This document shows positions 31,918 to 42,179 of a stretch of DNA of 64,000 bases, piece after piece. How positions within the stretch are numbered: position 1 is the stretch's first letter; the number at the start of each line of letters is the position of its first letter. Source of the DNA: Arsenophonus sp964026495. Its GTDB lineage: Bacteria; Pseudomonadota; Gammaproteobacteria; Enterobacterales; Enterobacteriaceae. Position numbers and translations under genes: made by a program. The notes beneath the pieces are model-generated. The model had not been told where the DNA came from, searched no databases, and saw nothing but the letters and a program-made list of their open reading frames with translations. The DNA is taken from contig NZ_OZ032148.1 of assembly GCF_964026495.1 (NCBI RefSeq), positions 310,001-374,000 on the forward strand. Direction: 5' to 3'.

Positions 31918-33212
31918 TTGTTATTACTAGTATTTAAAATTTTTATATAGGCAGATGCACGTTTTTCTTGAATCCAAATTTTTTCTTCTTCTTTAAATTT
32001 TCTATTAAATATTAAATTATATGCATTATTTTTTTTTATTTCATCTGTTTTATTTACTTTACGAAAGTTTTGCACTTGAATTAAATGCCAACCAAAAGAA
32101 GATTGAATTGGTTGGCTTATTTGGTTTTTCTTTAAATGTGTTAAATTATTTTGTATAATTGGATCAAAAACATTTTTTCTATTCCAATCAATTTCACCAC
32201 CATGTTTTGCTGAATTTAAATCTTCTGAATATTTTTTAGCTGCTTTTTGAAAATTTATTTTTCCAGTTTCAATTTGTGTTTTGATATTTTTTATTTTTTC
32301 ATAAGCTTGAGAATTATTCATAATTGGTGAAAATTTAATTAGGATATGTCTTATTTTTACTTCTGTTATATAAATTGGTATCTTATTATTTTCTATGTTT
32401 TTTATTTTTAAAATATGGAATCCAAAATTAGAACGTATAGGACCAATGATATCATTTTTTTTTGCATTTTGAATATATTGATGAAAAATATTGGGTAACT
32501 CTTTAATTTTATATGAACTTTTTTCTGAATATTTTAATATTTGAGTATCAGTAGAATACAGAAGAGCCAGTTTTTCAAAACTGATTCCTTTTTTTAATTT
32601 CATAATAATTTTTTTTACGTGATCTAATGCTATTAAAATTTCTTGATGATTTGTATTGTTTTTTATAGGAATAAAAATATGACTTAATTCTATATTGCCT
32701 TCTGGATTAATCGGTAAATCAAGTTGTTTGGATAATGAATCTACTTCTTGTGGTAAAATAATAATTCTTTTACTAATTTCATAATTGCGTACTTGATTGA
32801 TCATCATTTTTTGACGAATGTTATTTCGGTAAGATTCAAAATTAATGTTGTCCATTGCTAATTTTTTTTGTAATTCATCAATTTTTAATCCATTTTGTAA
32901 TGCAACATTAGCAATAGTCGTATCTATTGCTTCTTCAGATATTTGAATCTGCATTTTTTTTGCTATTTGCAAAATAATATTATCTAAAATTAAATTTTCT
33001 AATATTTGATTACGTAATTTTTTTATTTCTTCTGTTTTCTGTTCTTTTTTGTTTATATTTATTTTTATTGTATTCAGAACATGATCAATATCACTTTCTA
33101 ATACGACTTCATCATTAACAATAGCTTTTATTTGATTCATTAGTTCCATTGCTGTTGATGTCGTACTAATTGTATATAATAGGCTAATAATTATTAATTT
33201 CCAATTATTCAT
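31914..33212 (-). CDS. surA: SurA, periplasmic chaperone and peptidyl-prolyl isomerase
   Basis: SurA escorts outer-membrane beta-barrel proteins, including LptD, across the periplasm. The 432-residue protein (E. coli 428) has a signal peptide (residues 1 to about 21, ending TSTAM) and a helical chaperone N-domain starting [20 protein letters not shown]. Two parvulin domains follow: the first from about residue 180 (ELSHIFIPI to [10 protein letters not shown]), the second from about residue 290 ([39 protein letters not shown]). The C-terminal helix follows ([22 protein letters not shown]). It sits between lptD and pdxA as in E. coli. Confidence 0.97.
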   Translation of the reverse strand: MNNWKLIIISLLYTISTTSTAMELMNQIKAIVNDEVVLESDIDHVLNTIKININKKEQKTEEIKKLRNQILENLILDNIILQIAKKMQIQISEEAIDTTIANVALQNGLKIDELQKKLAMDNINFESYRNNIRQKMMINQVRNYEISKRIIILPQEVDSLSKQLDLPINPEGNIELSHIFIPIKNNTNHQEILIALDHVKKIIMKLKKGISFEKLALLYSTDTQILKYSEKSSYKIKELPNIFHQYIQNAKKNDIIGPIRSNFGFHILKIKNIENNKIPIYITEVKIRHILIKFSPIMNNSQAYEKIKNIKTQIETGKINFQKAAKKYSEDLNSAKHGGEIDWNRKNVFDPIIQNNLTHLKKNQISQPIQSSFGWHLIQVQNFRKVNKTDEIKKNNAYNLIFNRKFKEEEKIWIQEKRASAYIKILNTSNNK

Positions 33213-33287
33213 AAAAGTTTTTTGTATTGTTTTGTAAATATTGCATGATATTTTATCTTTTTTTTGTTTTTAAAATATTGTTTTGTG

Positions 33288-35618
33288 CTAAAAGATTGGT
33301 TGGTAAGGTATAATACTATTAGATAGTATGTCTTGAATATTAAAATCATTATTATTTAAACCTCTGAGTTCTAAATTAAATGATAATTGATTATCATAGT
33401 CATTCATGGATTTCTGTTTTTTCCAATCTGTAATTTTTCTTTCATATCCTATGGTCATTGACCAACAACAAGTATTATACTCTAATCCGATTAATTGATT
33501 AATCGGTTGGTTATCTTTTATACTAAAATAGTATGAGCTTATAAATTTCCAATGATAACCTAATGGCCAGGTTATTATAGCTCCTATTTGAGAAATTCCA
33601 TTTTGGAGATTTAATATGTTTTTATAAGTCGATTCAATATGTTGAGGATCAACAAAACGATAGTTTAGTTGCATTAAATGATTCTTATCTATTTGATATT
33701 CTGTAGAAATATTACCCCTAGCAATATTATTAAAACGTCTATCATACTGCAAACTTCCATATAATTTCCAATGGTTTGTTAATTGAAAATAAGCATTACC
33801 TGCCCATAATATTGAACCAATATTATCTTTGTTGTTTATTTTTGAATTAAAATCCTCAATTTTAGAAGATTTTAAAAAATATTTTTGTCCAATTGAAAAA
33901 TTAAAACGTTCGATAAATTTTTCATTATAAATACGAGTTGTGATTCCAGCAGTTAGTTGATTAGATGCATTAATACGGTCCAGTCCAGTATATATTTTTT
34001 TTCGAAATAAACTATAATAATCAGTTTCTAGTAAAGTTGAATCATAATTATTAATATTACTTTGATCACGATAAGGGATATAAGAATACTGTATTCTAGG
34101 TTCTAACGTTTGCATATAATATTTATTCATTAATAAGTTACGTTTAAAAATAACTTTTGCATCGCTACTTATGGCAGGTAAAATACGAGTAACATGTTTT
34201 GGAAGATTATTATTATTTAAATTGAATGGGATATCTTGATTATAATATGTAGCCATAATTTTTATACTGTTGTTGATTTTTATGAAATTATTCGATAATG
34301 GTATATTTAATTCTGGTTCGATATGTAAGCGTATTGTATTGGGATTGTGATCAGCGCTATTAGTAATATAAGTAGCTTGTGCATAAGTGTTAAAACTAAC
34401 GGGGCCAAGATTATATTGATAATAGTGCAAATCTAATTGTGGTGCAGTATAATAATATTTATTTTTTACTAAATCATCAATAATTTGAAAATGTTTATAT
34501 GTAAAAGTTGTATCTAAGTTAGGTTGTTTATAACTGATGCTAAATTTTTGATTAAGATAATCAATAAAATTTTTTTTGTATTTATCTGATACACTTATAA
34601 AATTTCTTAAATCATTATTTTTTTTGTATTCAAAATCTAATTGCCATGTATTTTGAAATATTCCAGAATGTTGCCAATGAAAAATCCAGGGATTTTTTTG
34701 ATTGTTATTGTTTTTTTTAAACCAATCTACTTTAACAGTTCCTGTGCCAAAGTTAGTTAAGTAACGTAATTCATTATTTATATCAATTTCATGAGAAGTT
34801 ATAAATTTTGGTGTAATAGTTAAATCATAATTGGAAGCAATATTCCAGTAAAAAGGTATTTTAAAATTTAATCCTGATTTTGTTGAATAAGTAATATTAG
34901 GTAATAAAAACCCGGTACGACGTTTATTTCCAATTGGTAATATTAAGTAAGGACTATAAAAAATTGGGACGTTAGCAATAAGAAAACTAGCATGTTTTAT
35001 CTTAAGAATTTGTTCTTCACGATCTACAACAATTTTTGAACCCATTAAATTCCAATTTTCTCTTTTTTTTGGACAAGAGGTAAATGTTCCTTTTTCTAAA
35101 ATTGTATAACGATTGTTTTTACGTAATTGGATTTTATTTGCATAACCATGACCTTGTCGCCCAACCATAAAATAATTACTTTTTTCAAAATCTGCATCTT
35201 TATTATCTAAATTTACCCGTGCTTTTTCTCCTCTGAGGATGATTTGAGAATCATCATAATTTACATTACCTGTTGCGATTATCGTGCGTAATATTTTCTT
35301 GTTGATGTTTTTTTGTTTTAATTGAATTTTATCTGCAATAAGTTTTTGATTTCCTTGTTGAATATTTACATTACCTTTGTATTCTATAAAATTAGGATAT
35401 GAAGAAGTAATTTTTTTTGCAGTAATGTAAATAGGCATATTAATAGGATTATCTTCAATAGTTGACTGATTATTTACATGTTGTTGTATTGCACATTGTT
35501 TTTTTAAATTTGCTTGAGATTGTTGGCTATAAATAGTTATATACATTATACTAATAATTACTATAAAGTAATTGTTTTTTATAATTTTTTTTCGTAATTT
35601 CTTCATTGAGATTATCAT
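33288..35618 (-). CDS. lptD: LptD, LPS-assembly outer-membrane protein
   Basis: LptD forms with LptE the outer-membrane translocon that inserts LPS into the outer leaflet. The 776 residues (E. coli 784) comprise a signal peptide (hydrophobic stretch about 15-32), an OstA/LptA-like jellyroll domain (EYKGNVNIQQGNQKLIADKI, NYDDSQIILRGEKARVNL) and a C-terminal beta-barrel (YSPYLILPIGNKRRTGFLLPN, PYRDQSNINNYDSTLLETDYYSLFR, ending LELRGLNNND). All four disulfide cysteines appear kept: C42, the one in TFTSCPKK, and the pair in NTCCWSMTIGYER. Start ATG 35618, or the ATG four codons downstream (MKKLRKK), which fits the family better. It is divergent from djlA. Confidence 0.97.
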   Translation of the reverse strand: MIISMKKLRKKIIKNNYFIVIISIMYITIYSQQSQANLKKQCAIQQHVNNQSTIEDNPINMPIYITAKKITSSYPNFIEYKGNVNIQQGNQKLIADKIQLKQKNINKKILRTIIATGNVNYDDSQIILRGEKARVNLDNKDADFEKSNYFMVGRQGHGYANKIQLRKNNRYTILEKGTFTSCPKKRENWNLMGSKIVVDREEQILKIKHASFLIANVPIFYSPYLILPIGNKRRTGFLLPNITYSTKSGLNFKIPFYWNIASNYDLTITPKFITSHEIDINNELRYLTNFGTGTVKVDWFKKNNNNQKNPWIFHWQHSGIFQNTWQLDFEYKKNNDLRNFISVSDKYKKNFIDYLNQKFSISYKQPNLDTTFTYKHFQIIDDLVKNKYYYTAPQLDLHYYQYNLGPVSFNTYAQATYITNSADHNPNTIRLHIEPELNIPLSNNFIKINNSIKIMATYYNQDIPFNLNNNNLPKHVTRILPAISSDAKVIFKRNLLMNKYYMQTLEPRIQYSYIPYRDQSNINNYDSTLLETDYYSLFRKKIYTGLDRINASNQLTAGITTRIYNEKFIERFNFSIGQKYFLKSSKIEDFNSKINNKDNIGSILWAGNAYFQLTNHWKLYGSLQYDRRFNNIARGNISTEYQIDKNHLMQLNYRFVDPQHIESTYKNILNLQNGISQIGAIITWPLGYHWKFISSYYFSIKDNQPINQLIGLEYNTCCWSMTIGYERKITDWKKQKSMNDYDNQLSFNLELRGLNNNDFNIQDILSNSIIPYQPIF

Positions 35619-35760
35619 TTTAGTAAAATTTCAATTGTTAATTTTTTTATGTATTTCAAAATTATCAGTTCTGTATTTTTTTGTATTCTGTGCACAGAGT
35701 AAAATGAATAGTATGATATATAAAAGTATATACTCTGAATATTGAGGAATTAAGAAATTT

Positions 35761-36570
35761 ATGAAATATTCTGGAAAAATTATTGGCGTTATGTTGGGGA
35801 TCATTTTTGGTACTCATATTTTAGGTCTTATTATTGGTTTTTTGATCGGTCATGCATATGATAAAGTATCAGAAGAAGAAATTTTAGATAAATTAGATCC
35901 TCAAGAAAATCTTCAATCACTTTTTTTTATAAGTACATTTCAAATTTTAGGTCATTTAACAAAAGCTAAAGGTAGAATTACTGAATTGGATATAAAATTA
36001 GCGACACATTTAATGGATAAAATGCAGTTATATGGCAATGCCAGAATTTTAGCTAGAAATGCTTTTCGAGAAGGAAAAGAAAAAACATTTCCTATAAGAA
36101 AAATATTAAAAAGATTACGTCTTGCTTGTTTTGGTAGATTGGATCTTATTCAAATGTTTTTAGAAATTCAAATACAAGCTGCTTTTTCTGATGGGAGTTT
36201 ACATCCTAATGAAAGAAAAATGTTATTTATTATATCAGACGAATTAGGTATTTCTTATCAACAATTTTTGGAATTTTTGAATATGATGGAAAGGAATCAG
36301 AAATTTAATGACAATTATTATAATTCAAATCATCATGGAAAAAAAATGCAAAAAGGAATATTTGAAAATGCTTGTAAAGTTTTAGGTGTAGAAGTTGATG
36401 ATGATCTTGTTAAAGTAAAACGTGCTTATCGTAAATTAATGAGTAAGCATCATCCTGATAAGTTAATTGCTAAAGGATTACCGAAAGAAATGATTGAAAG
36501 AGCTAAAAAAAAAGCACAATCAATTCAATCTGCGTATGATTTTATAAAAAAAGTAAAAAACTTGAAATGA
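35761..36570 (+). CDS. djlA: DjlA, membrane-anchored DnaJ-like co-chaperone
   Basis: DjlA is an inner-membrane co-chaperone that stimulates DnaK through a cytoplasmic J domain. The 269 residues (E. coli 271) include a glycine-rich N-terminal membrane helix (about 5-31, GVMLGIIFGTHILGLIIGFLIG), a TerB-like central domain (about 55-180, FQILGHLTKAKGRITELD and AFSDGSLHPNERKML) and a C-terminal J domain (about 203-269). The HPD motif is at 231-233 in SKHHPDKLIAKGLP. It is divergent from lptD with a 140-bp intergenic region, as in E. coli. Confidence 0.96.
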   Translation: MKYSGKIIGVMLGIIFGTHILGLIIGFLIGHAYDKVSEEEILDKLDPQENLQSLFFISTFQILGHLTKAKGRITELDIKLATHLMDKMQLYGNARILARNAFREGKEKTFPIRKILKRLRLACFGRLDLIQMFLEIQIQAAFSDGSLHPNERKMLFIISDELGISYQQFLEFLNMMERNQKFNDNYYNSNHHGKKMQKGIFENACKVLGVEVDDDLVKVKRAYRKLMSKHHPDKLIAKGLPKEMIERAKKKAQSIQSAYDFIKKVKNLK

Positions 36571-37039
36571 TATGAATTTTATTTTTGTTTTTTGTATATT
36601 TTTATAAGATATGAAAAAAGAGTTTAGTAATGATATTATTTGCTAGTTTTTATATTATAAGTTTTTTAAAAATATATTTTTTATATGATAAGGGTTAGAG
36701 ATTAGAATTAAGAATTATTTTTTGAGTATTATATCAAAAGTTATAATAAATATATCAGTATTTTTTGTATTTCTTGATTTTTTTGAATTTTTTAAACTTA
36801 AATAAATATTAAATAATTCTGTTTAATAGATATATTAGTTAATATTTTTTTGTTTTTTTATGTAAAAAATTTTGAAATATAAAATCTTTTTTTAAAAGAT
36901 GATATTATATTTTATATATCCTAATAGTTAAGATTAATCGATTTTTCTTACATAAAAAATAAATTAATTATTTATTATATTTTGATATATATAAAAATAT
37001 GAAAAATATTTTTTTTTGGGTTAGTTTTAGGATATATAT
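36571..37039. other. Spacer between djlA and thiQ
   Basis: About 470 bp of A/T. In E. coli the genes between djlA and thiQ include rluA, rapA, polB and araDABC, and none is visible here. Nothing else recognised. Confidence 0.6.
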
Positions 37040-37717
37040 TCATACAGTATGTTTTTTGTATTTTATGTGATCTTTATGATGACCATCATAAGTAATTTTT
37101 CCTTTTGATATAATAATACATCGTGTTGTTATTTTTATAGCATCTTCTAAATTATGAGAAACCATGAGTAAAGTTAATTTTTTTTCATCACATATTTTTT
37201 TTAGTAAAATTAACATTTCATTACGTAATGTAGGATCCAGCGCAGAAAAAGGTTCATCTAATAGTAAAATTGGTTTTTGACGAATTAAGCAACGTGCTAA
37301 TGCAGTTCGTTGTTTTTGCCCACCTGATATTTGTCCAGGTAAACGTGTTAGGCAATTTTCTAATGACACTTTTTTTATAATTTTTTCTACTATTTTATGT
37401 TGAGTTTCATTTAAATATAAACTGGGCGTAATCCCTAAGGCAATATTTTGCCAAACGGTTAAATGAGAAAAAAGGTTATTTTCTTGAAAAATAATGGAGA
37501 CTGGACGCATTTCTGGTGGGATATAAGTGCATTTTTTTTTATTGAGCCAAATTTCACCTTTTTTTGAATATTGAAATCCTGCGATTAAATTTAGTAAAGT
37601 ACTTTTTCCTGCTCCACTACTCCCTAAAATGGCTACTTTTTCTCCTTGATCTATTTTAAAGGTAAATTCCATGTTTAGGTTTTCATAACAATAAATAAGT
37701 TGATCTATTTTAATCAT
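37040..37717 (-). CDS. thiQ: ThiQ, thiamine ABC transporter ATP-binding protein
   Basis: ThiQ powers import of thiamine and thiamine phosphates with ThiB and ThiP. The 225-residue ATPase (E. coli 232) has Walker A GSSGAGKST (about 33-41), Q-loop IIFQENNLFSHLTVWQN, signature LPGQISGGQKQRTALARCL, Walker B PILLLDEPFSALDP and the H-loop LLMVSHNLEDA. Its start overlaps the end of thiP by 8 bases, so the three genes thiB-thiP-thiQ form an operon. No defect is seen. Confidence 0.96.
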   Translation of the reverse strand: MIKIDQLIYCYENLNMEFTFKIDQGEKVAILGSSGAGKSTLLNLIAGFQYSKKGEIWLNKKKCTYIPPEMRPVSIIFQENNLFSHLTVWQNIALGITPSLYLNETQHKIVEKIIKKVSLENCLTRLPGQISGGQKQRTALARCLIRQKPILLLDEPFSALDPTLRNEMLILLKKICDEKKLTLLMVSHNLEDAIKITTRCIIISKGKITYDGHHKDHIKYKKHTV

Positions 37718-39329
37718 ATTTTCTTTTTCCAGACCAATTTTGTGATAATATAGATATACTAAAACATAGAAATAATAGTACTAGTGCAGTACCTGCAGCA
37801 TCTTTGTTAAGATAAGCAGCTAATTGTTCATAAAGATAATGAGGTAAAGTATGAAAATTTTCATTACCAAATAGTGCAATTATACCGAAATCTCCTATTG
37901 ATAATATACAAGAAAAAGCGAAAGCTTTTCTTATCGTATATTTAAGTGCTTTTAATTCAATTATACATAATCTGTTAATGTTTTTGATGTTTAATGAGAT
38001 ACATAATATATTATAACGTTCACCTAAATCATACATAGGGTTTTCTAATACTTTTAAAGCATAAGGAATAGACATTAAAGCATTAGTAAAAATTATTAAC
38101 CCATATGGAGAATAATTAAACTCAAAGGTATTATGAAAGAGTAAAAAAAAACTTGTTGTTAATACTATGCTTGGAATTGCAAGGATTAATAATCCACTCA
38201 TTGTCATAATTTTATAAAGTTTAATAAAATTTCTTAAACGCAATTCACGAGTACTCCATAGTATCATCATAGTAAGAATGATGCAAAGGACTCCGGCATT
38301 AATAGATATATATATTGAATTAGCAAATGCTTTCCATAATCCAGGGTTTTTTAATGAATGTAATGCTGTAAAGTTTACCCCATCTATAATAATTGCTAAT
38401 AAAGGTGTAATCAAAAAAAATATTGTAAAACTAATCAAAAAAGTATCCCAAATTTTTTTAATTATGTTATCGTATGTATTCATCCAGTAAAATTTTTGTG
38501 TGTTTCCAACGGAAAAAACAACATTAAATTTTTGACTAAATAATATTAGACTTAAACAAAAAAATAGTTGTAAAAGAGAAAGAAAAGCGGCTTTGTTTAT
38601 GTTAAAATCATAACTTAATGATTGATAAATAGCTAATTCAATTGTAGTTGCTGCTGGACCCCCACCAAGTGTAAGAGCAGTAGAAAAACTTGAAAAACAT
38701 AGCATAAAAATTAAAGAAAATATAGGTAAGATTTGTCGTCTAATATACGGCCATTCAACAATACGTAAATATTGCCAATGATTCATACCAAGTTGTGCAG
38801 CAAGTTGGCGTTGTTCAATTGGAATATTTTCTAAAGTTTGTAATAACATGTGTATAGATAATGGTAAGTTAAAAAAAATGTGTGCTAATAAAATACCTTT
38901 TAATCCATAAGGAGTAAATTGGTAATTAATTCCTAACCATTGACAAAGTTTTGCTATCCATCCCATGCGACCATATATTGTTAATAATCCAAAAATAGCA
39001 ACTAATACTGGTAATGCAAATATTATTGAGCATAAATGCAGGAATAGTGTACGACATGGAAAATAGCGTCTGAAAAGACTTTTTGCTATGAATATAGCAG
39101 GAATAACTGATAATAAAGTAGATAAAAATGCTTGCAAAAAAGTAAAAAAAATTACATACCATAAATAAGCATCATTAATAAATTCTTTCCAAATGATTTT
39201 AGGTACATGTAATAATAAAGTACTAAAAGTTATTATAAGAATACTTATGAAAAAACAGCAAACAATAGTACCGGGCCACAATGAAAGTAATATTAGTAAC
39301 TGACGGCATTTTGCCATAAATAGATCCAT
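37710..39329 (-). CDS. thiP: ThiP, thiamine ABC transporter permease
   Basis: ThiP is the membrane channel of the thiamine importer, a fused permease with two binding-protein-dependent transport domains and about twelve membrane helices. The 539 residues (E. coli 536) contain LQAFLSTLLSVIPAIFIAKSLFRR and the first EAA-loop region (EQRQLAAQLGMNHWQYLRIVEWPYIRRQ). They also contain SLGGGPAATT-like TLGGGPAATTIELAIYQSLSYD and the second EAA region (YNILCISLNIKNINRLCIIELKALKYTIRKAFAFS), then IGDFGIIALFGNENFHTLPHYLYEQL. It begins inside the 3' end of thiB (37-base overlap from ATG 39329, less if the ATG at 39317 is used), implying coupled translation. Confidence 0.96.
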   Translation of the reverse strand: MDLFMAKCRQLLILLSLWPGTIVCCFFISILIITFSTLLLHVPKIIWKEFINDAYLWYVIFFTFLQAFLSTLLSVIPAIFIAKSLFRRYFPCRTLFLHLCSIIFALPVLVAIFGLLTIYGRMGWIAKLCQWLGINYQFTPYGLKGILLAHIFFNLPLSIHMLLQTLENIPIEQRQLAAQLGMNHWQYLRIVEWPYIRRQILPIFSLIFMLCFSSFSTALTLGGGPAATTIELAIYQSLSYDFNINKAAFLSLLQLFFCLSLILFSQKFNVVFSVGNTQKFYWMNTYDNIIKKIWDTFLISFTIFFLITPLLAIIIDGVNFTALHSLKNPGLWKAFANSIYISINAGVLCIILTMMILWSTRELRLRNFIKLYKIMTMSGLLILAIPSIVLTTSFFLLFHNTFEFNYSPYGLIIFTNALMSIPYALKVLENPMYDLGERYNILCISLNIKNINRLCIIELKALKYTIRKAFAFSCILSIGDFGIIALFGNENFHTLPHYLYEQLAAYLNKDAAGTALVLLFLCFSISILSQNWSGKRKYD

Positions 39330-40300
39330 TGATTACGATATTGATTAATAATTTCTGCATCAAATTGTAATGTTTTTTTTGGTATTTGTATTTTTTTATA
39401 AACTTCAGGTAATGGTATATCAATTGCTGGATATAACCAATTAGTTGTAGGTAATATTTTCTGAAATATTGGGGATAGCATAAATTGTAAAAATTTTTTG
39501 GCTAGTTTAACATTATGAGTATTAGCTAATTGTGCAGCAACTTCAATTTGTAAATAATGCCCATCATCAAAAAGTGCAGCTGTATAATTATTTTTTTTAT
39601 CATTTGTATCATGCAATAAATGATAAGCTGGTGAAGAAGTATAACTGAGTACAAAATCACATTCTCCTTTTAAAAAAAGGCCATAAGCTGTGCTCCAATT
39701 TTTAGTAACAGTTAATGTTTTTTTAGCTATTTTTTTCCATACATCAACACTTTGATCTTTATAAATTTTTTGTATCCAAAGCAGTAAACCTAAACCTGGA
39801 GTACTAGTACGCGGATCTTGGTAAATAATTTTCCATTGTTTTTTGCTGTTAATAAGTTCACCAAAATTTTTTGGTGCTTTAGTAATCTTATTTTTGTCAT
39901 AAATAAAAGCAAAATAACCATAATCGTAAGGGATGAAGACATTATCATCAAATTTTATTGGTAAGTGTAATTTACTTGTATCAATGTTGTGTTGAGCAAA
40001 TAAACCACTTTTTCTAGCAATGTCAATTAAATTATTATCAAGCCCTAGTACAATATCTGCTTTGGTATTTTTATTTTCAATTTTAAGTCGATTGAGTAAG
40101 GTTATTCCATTATTTAATCCAACAAATTTTACTGTGCAGTTACATTGTTTTTCAAAAGCAGATTTTATCTTTGGTCCTGGACCCCACTCTGTAATAAAAG
40201 AATTATAAGTATAAATTGTTAATATATTTTTTTTTTGTATTGCTAACGTTTGAAAAGATATACAGCTAATAATAATTATTGTTAAAAGTGAATTGTTCAA
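39293..40300 (-). CDS. thiB: ThiB (TbpA), thiamine-binding periplasmic protein
   Basis: ThiB captures thiamine, TMP and TPP in the periplasm for ThiPQ. The 335-residue protein (E. coli 327) has an N-terminal signal peptide (about 1-20) followed by LTIYTYNSFITEWGPGPKIKSAFEKQCNCTVKFV. Further segments are LLNRLKIENKNTKADIVLGLDNNLID, FDYGYFAF-like YDYGYFAFIYDKNKI, IYQDPRTSTPGLGLLLWIQKIY, KGECDFVLSYTSSPAYHLLHD and LQFMLSPIFQKILPTTNWLYPA. The only start compatible with the signal peptide is TTG at 40298-40300, preceded by AAGAG. In E. coli a TPP riboswitch controls this operon; none is recognisable in the 264 bases between thiB and rppH. Retained import suggests dependence on external thiamine (inference). 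Confidence 0.95.
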   Translation of the reverse strand: MNNSLLTIIIISCISFQTLAIQKKNILTIYTYNSFITEWGPGPKIKSAFEKQCNCTVKFVGLNNGITLLNRLKIENKNTKADIVLGLDNNLIDIARKSGLFAQHNIDTSKLHLPIKFDDNVFIPYDYGYFAFIYDKNKITKAPKNFGELINSKKQWKIIYQDPRTSTPGLGLLLWIQKIYKDQSVDVWKKIAKKTLTVTKNWSTAYGLFLKGECDFVLSYTSSPAYHLLHDTNDKKNNYTAALFDDGHYLQIEVAAQLANTHNVKLAKKFLQFMLSPIFQKILPTTNWLYPAIDIPLPEVYKKIQIPKKTLQFDAEIINQYRNQWIYLWQNAVSY

Positions 40301-40564
40301 TAATGAATACTCTTTTATATAGAAAACATGTGGTTAGAAAAAAAATAATAAACGCTGATATAATTATTAAATTATATATGTGTTATCAGTATTTTTCAAC
40401 ATTTATTAATTAATTTAATATTCATTAATTTTTTTTATAACATATTGAGAGATTTATGACAAAGTAAATATGAAGTTTTATTCTTTAATCTAAAGATTAT
40501 AATTTATACAAAATTATCATAAAATAGTATAAAAAATTAAATTTTGTTATCTAGAGGTATTTTA

Positions 40565-41044
40565 ATGGTTGATAATAATATTTATCGTTTGAATGTAGGA
40601 ATTGTAATTTGTAATCACCAAAGACAGGTATTATGGGCTCGTCGCTATGGACAACATTCATGGCAGTTTCCCCAAGGAGGAATTAATCCTGAAGAATCAC
40701 CAGAAGAAGCTATGTATCGAGAATTATTTGAAGAAGTAGGTTTAGCTCGTAAAGATGTTAAAATATTAGCATTTACTCGTTATTGGATGCGGTATAAATT
40801 ACCTAAACATTTAGTACGTTGGAATGCGAATCCAGTTTGTATTGGACAAAAGCAACGTTGGTTTCTTTTGCAATTAGTTTGTAATGAACATAATATTAAT
40901 GTTCAAAAAAATAAAATTCCTGAATTTGATAAATGGCGCTGGGTAAGTTATTGGTATCCCGTACGTCAAGTTGTTTTTTTTAAACTTGATGTGTATAGAC
41001 GTGTTATGAAAGAATTTGCTCCTATTGTTATGTCAATTGTGTAA
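40565..41044 (+). CDS. rppH: RppH, RNA pyrophosphohydrolase (Nudix)
   Basis: RppH removes pyrophosphate from mRNA 5' ends, triggering RNase E-dependent decay. From ATG 40565 it is 159 residues (E. coli 176, so the non-catalytic C-terminus is trimmed). AGAGG at 40553-40557 supports this start over the TTG at 40544. Nudix box: [23 protein letters not shown]. Other landmarks are [57 protein letters not shown] and [32 protein letters not shown]. It is divergent from thiB. In E. coli ptsP lies between rppH and lgt, and it is missing here. Confidence 0.97.
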   Translation: MVDNNIYRLNVGIVICNHQRQVLWARRYGQHSWQFPQGGINPEESPEEAMYRELFEEVGLARKDVKILAFTRYWMRYKLPKHLVRWNANPVCIGQKQRWFLLQLVCNEHNINVQKNKIPEFDKWRWVSYWYPVRQVVFFKLDVYRRVMKEFAPIVMSIV

Positions 41045-41080
41045 TACTGATAACAAGTGATTTTATGATAAAATGTTTTA

Positions 41081-41114
41081 TTTTAAAGATATAAAAATTT
41101 TAAAGATATAAAAA
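41081..41114. repeat. 17-bp perfect tandem duplication
   Basis: TTTTAAAGATATAAAAA occurs twice head to tail (41081-41097 and 41098-41114) in the short rppH-lgt spacer. It looks like replication slippage rather than a regulatory array. Confidence 0.8.
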
Positions 41115-41274
41115 GTAATAGTTTTACTTAAAATATAATAATAAATTTTATTTATTAGTTAATAAATTCATTAATTAGTAATATACTCACTATTCTTAGT
41201 TTTTATGTGGTTTTTTGTATAAAATAAAAATTTACCATAATAAATTTTCATAAACATAATAGAGACTAGAGATA

Positions 41275-42135
41275 ATGAATGATACTTCAATAATTATTCT
41301 TGATCTTGATCCTGTTATTTTTTCTATTGGTCCAATAAAATTTTATTGGTACGGTATGATGTATGTAATAGGATTTTTTTTTGCGATGTGGTTAGCAAAA
41401 CGAATGACTAATAAAGTTAATAGTACTTGGAAAAAAACTGAAGTTGAAAATTTGTTATATTTAAGTTTTTTTGGCGTAGTTATAGGTGGTCGGGTAGGTT
41501 ATGTTTTATTTTATAACTTTTCGTTATTTTTAAGTAATCCTCTTTATCTTTTTAAAGTTTGGCATGGAGGGATGTCTTTTCATGGTGGTTTAATAGGTGT
41601 TATATGTGTTATGTTTTGGTATGCATATAAAACTAAACGAAATTTTTTTTCAGTTGCAGATTTTGTTGCGCCATTAATTCCATTTGGATTAGGTATAGGG
41701 CGTATGGGAAATTTTATTAATGGAGAATTGTGGGGGCGTGTTACATTAAATACTCCTTGGGCTATGCTATTTCCAAAATCACATGATTATGATATTCAGA
41801 TTGTTCATCAAGATTCTAGTTTACTTCCTATTTTTGAAAAGTATGGCGGGTTATTACCAAGACATCCTTCTCAACTTTATGAGATGTTTTTGGAGGGAAT
41901 GATTTTATTTTTGATTTTAAATGTGTTTATTTATAAATTACGACCACAAGGTAGTGTATCAGGATTATTTTTAATTAGTTATGGAATTTTTCGTACTTTT
42001 GTTGAATTTTTTCGTGAGCCAGATTTTCAATTAGGACTTTTTTTTGGTATGAGTATGGGGCAAATTTTGTCATTTCCTATGATTGTTTTTGGTATTTTTT
42101 TAATGAAATGGTCATACAAATTAAGAAAATATTAA
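41275..42135 (+). CDS. lgt: Lgt, phosphatidylglycerol-prolipoprotein diacylglyceryl transferase
   Basis: Lgt attaches diacylglycerol to the lipobox cysteine of prolipoproteins, the first step of lipoprotein maturation in the inner membrane. The 286-residue, seven-helix protein (E. coli 291) has [56 protein letters not shown], the essential histidine in [12 protein letters not shown], the Lgt signature [15 protein letters not shown] and [15 protein letters not shown]. thyA follows after 44 bases, the conserved lgt-thyA pair. Confidence 0.97.
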   Translation: MNDTSIIILDLDPVIFSIGPIKFYWYGMMYVIGFFFAMWLAKRMTNKVNSTWKKTEVENLLYLSFFGVVIGGRVGYVLFYNFSLFLSNPLYLFKVWHGGMSFHGGLIGVICVMFWYAYKTKRNFFSVADFVAPLIPFGLGIGRMGNFINGELWGRVTLNTPWAMLFPKSHDYDIQIVHQDSSLLPIFEKYGGLLPRHPSQLYEMFLEGMILFLILNVFIYKLRPQGSVSGLFLISYGIFRTFVEFFREPDFQLGLFFGMSMGQILSFPMIVFGIFLMKWSYKLRKY

Positions 42136-42179
42136 TATAATTTGTTATTTGATAATAATATATTTTTAAGTGAATAAAA

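Noticed and set aside
40301..40540. TPP riboswitch upstream of thiB
   Set aside because: Only a TCAGCGT-like fragment is present. The conserved CTGAGA and CTTGAACCTGATCTGG-type segments are absent, so I do not call a feature.
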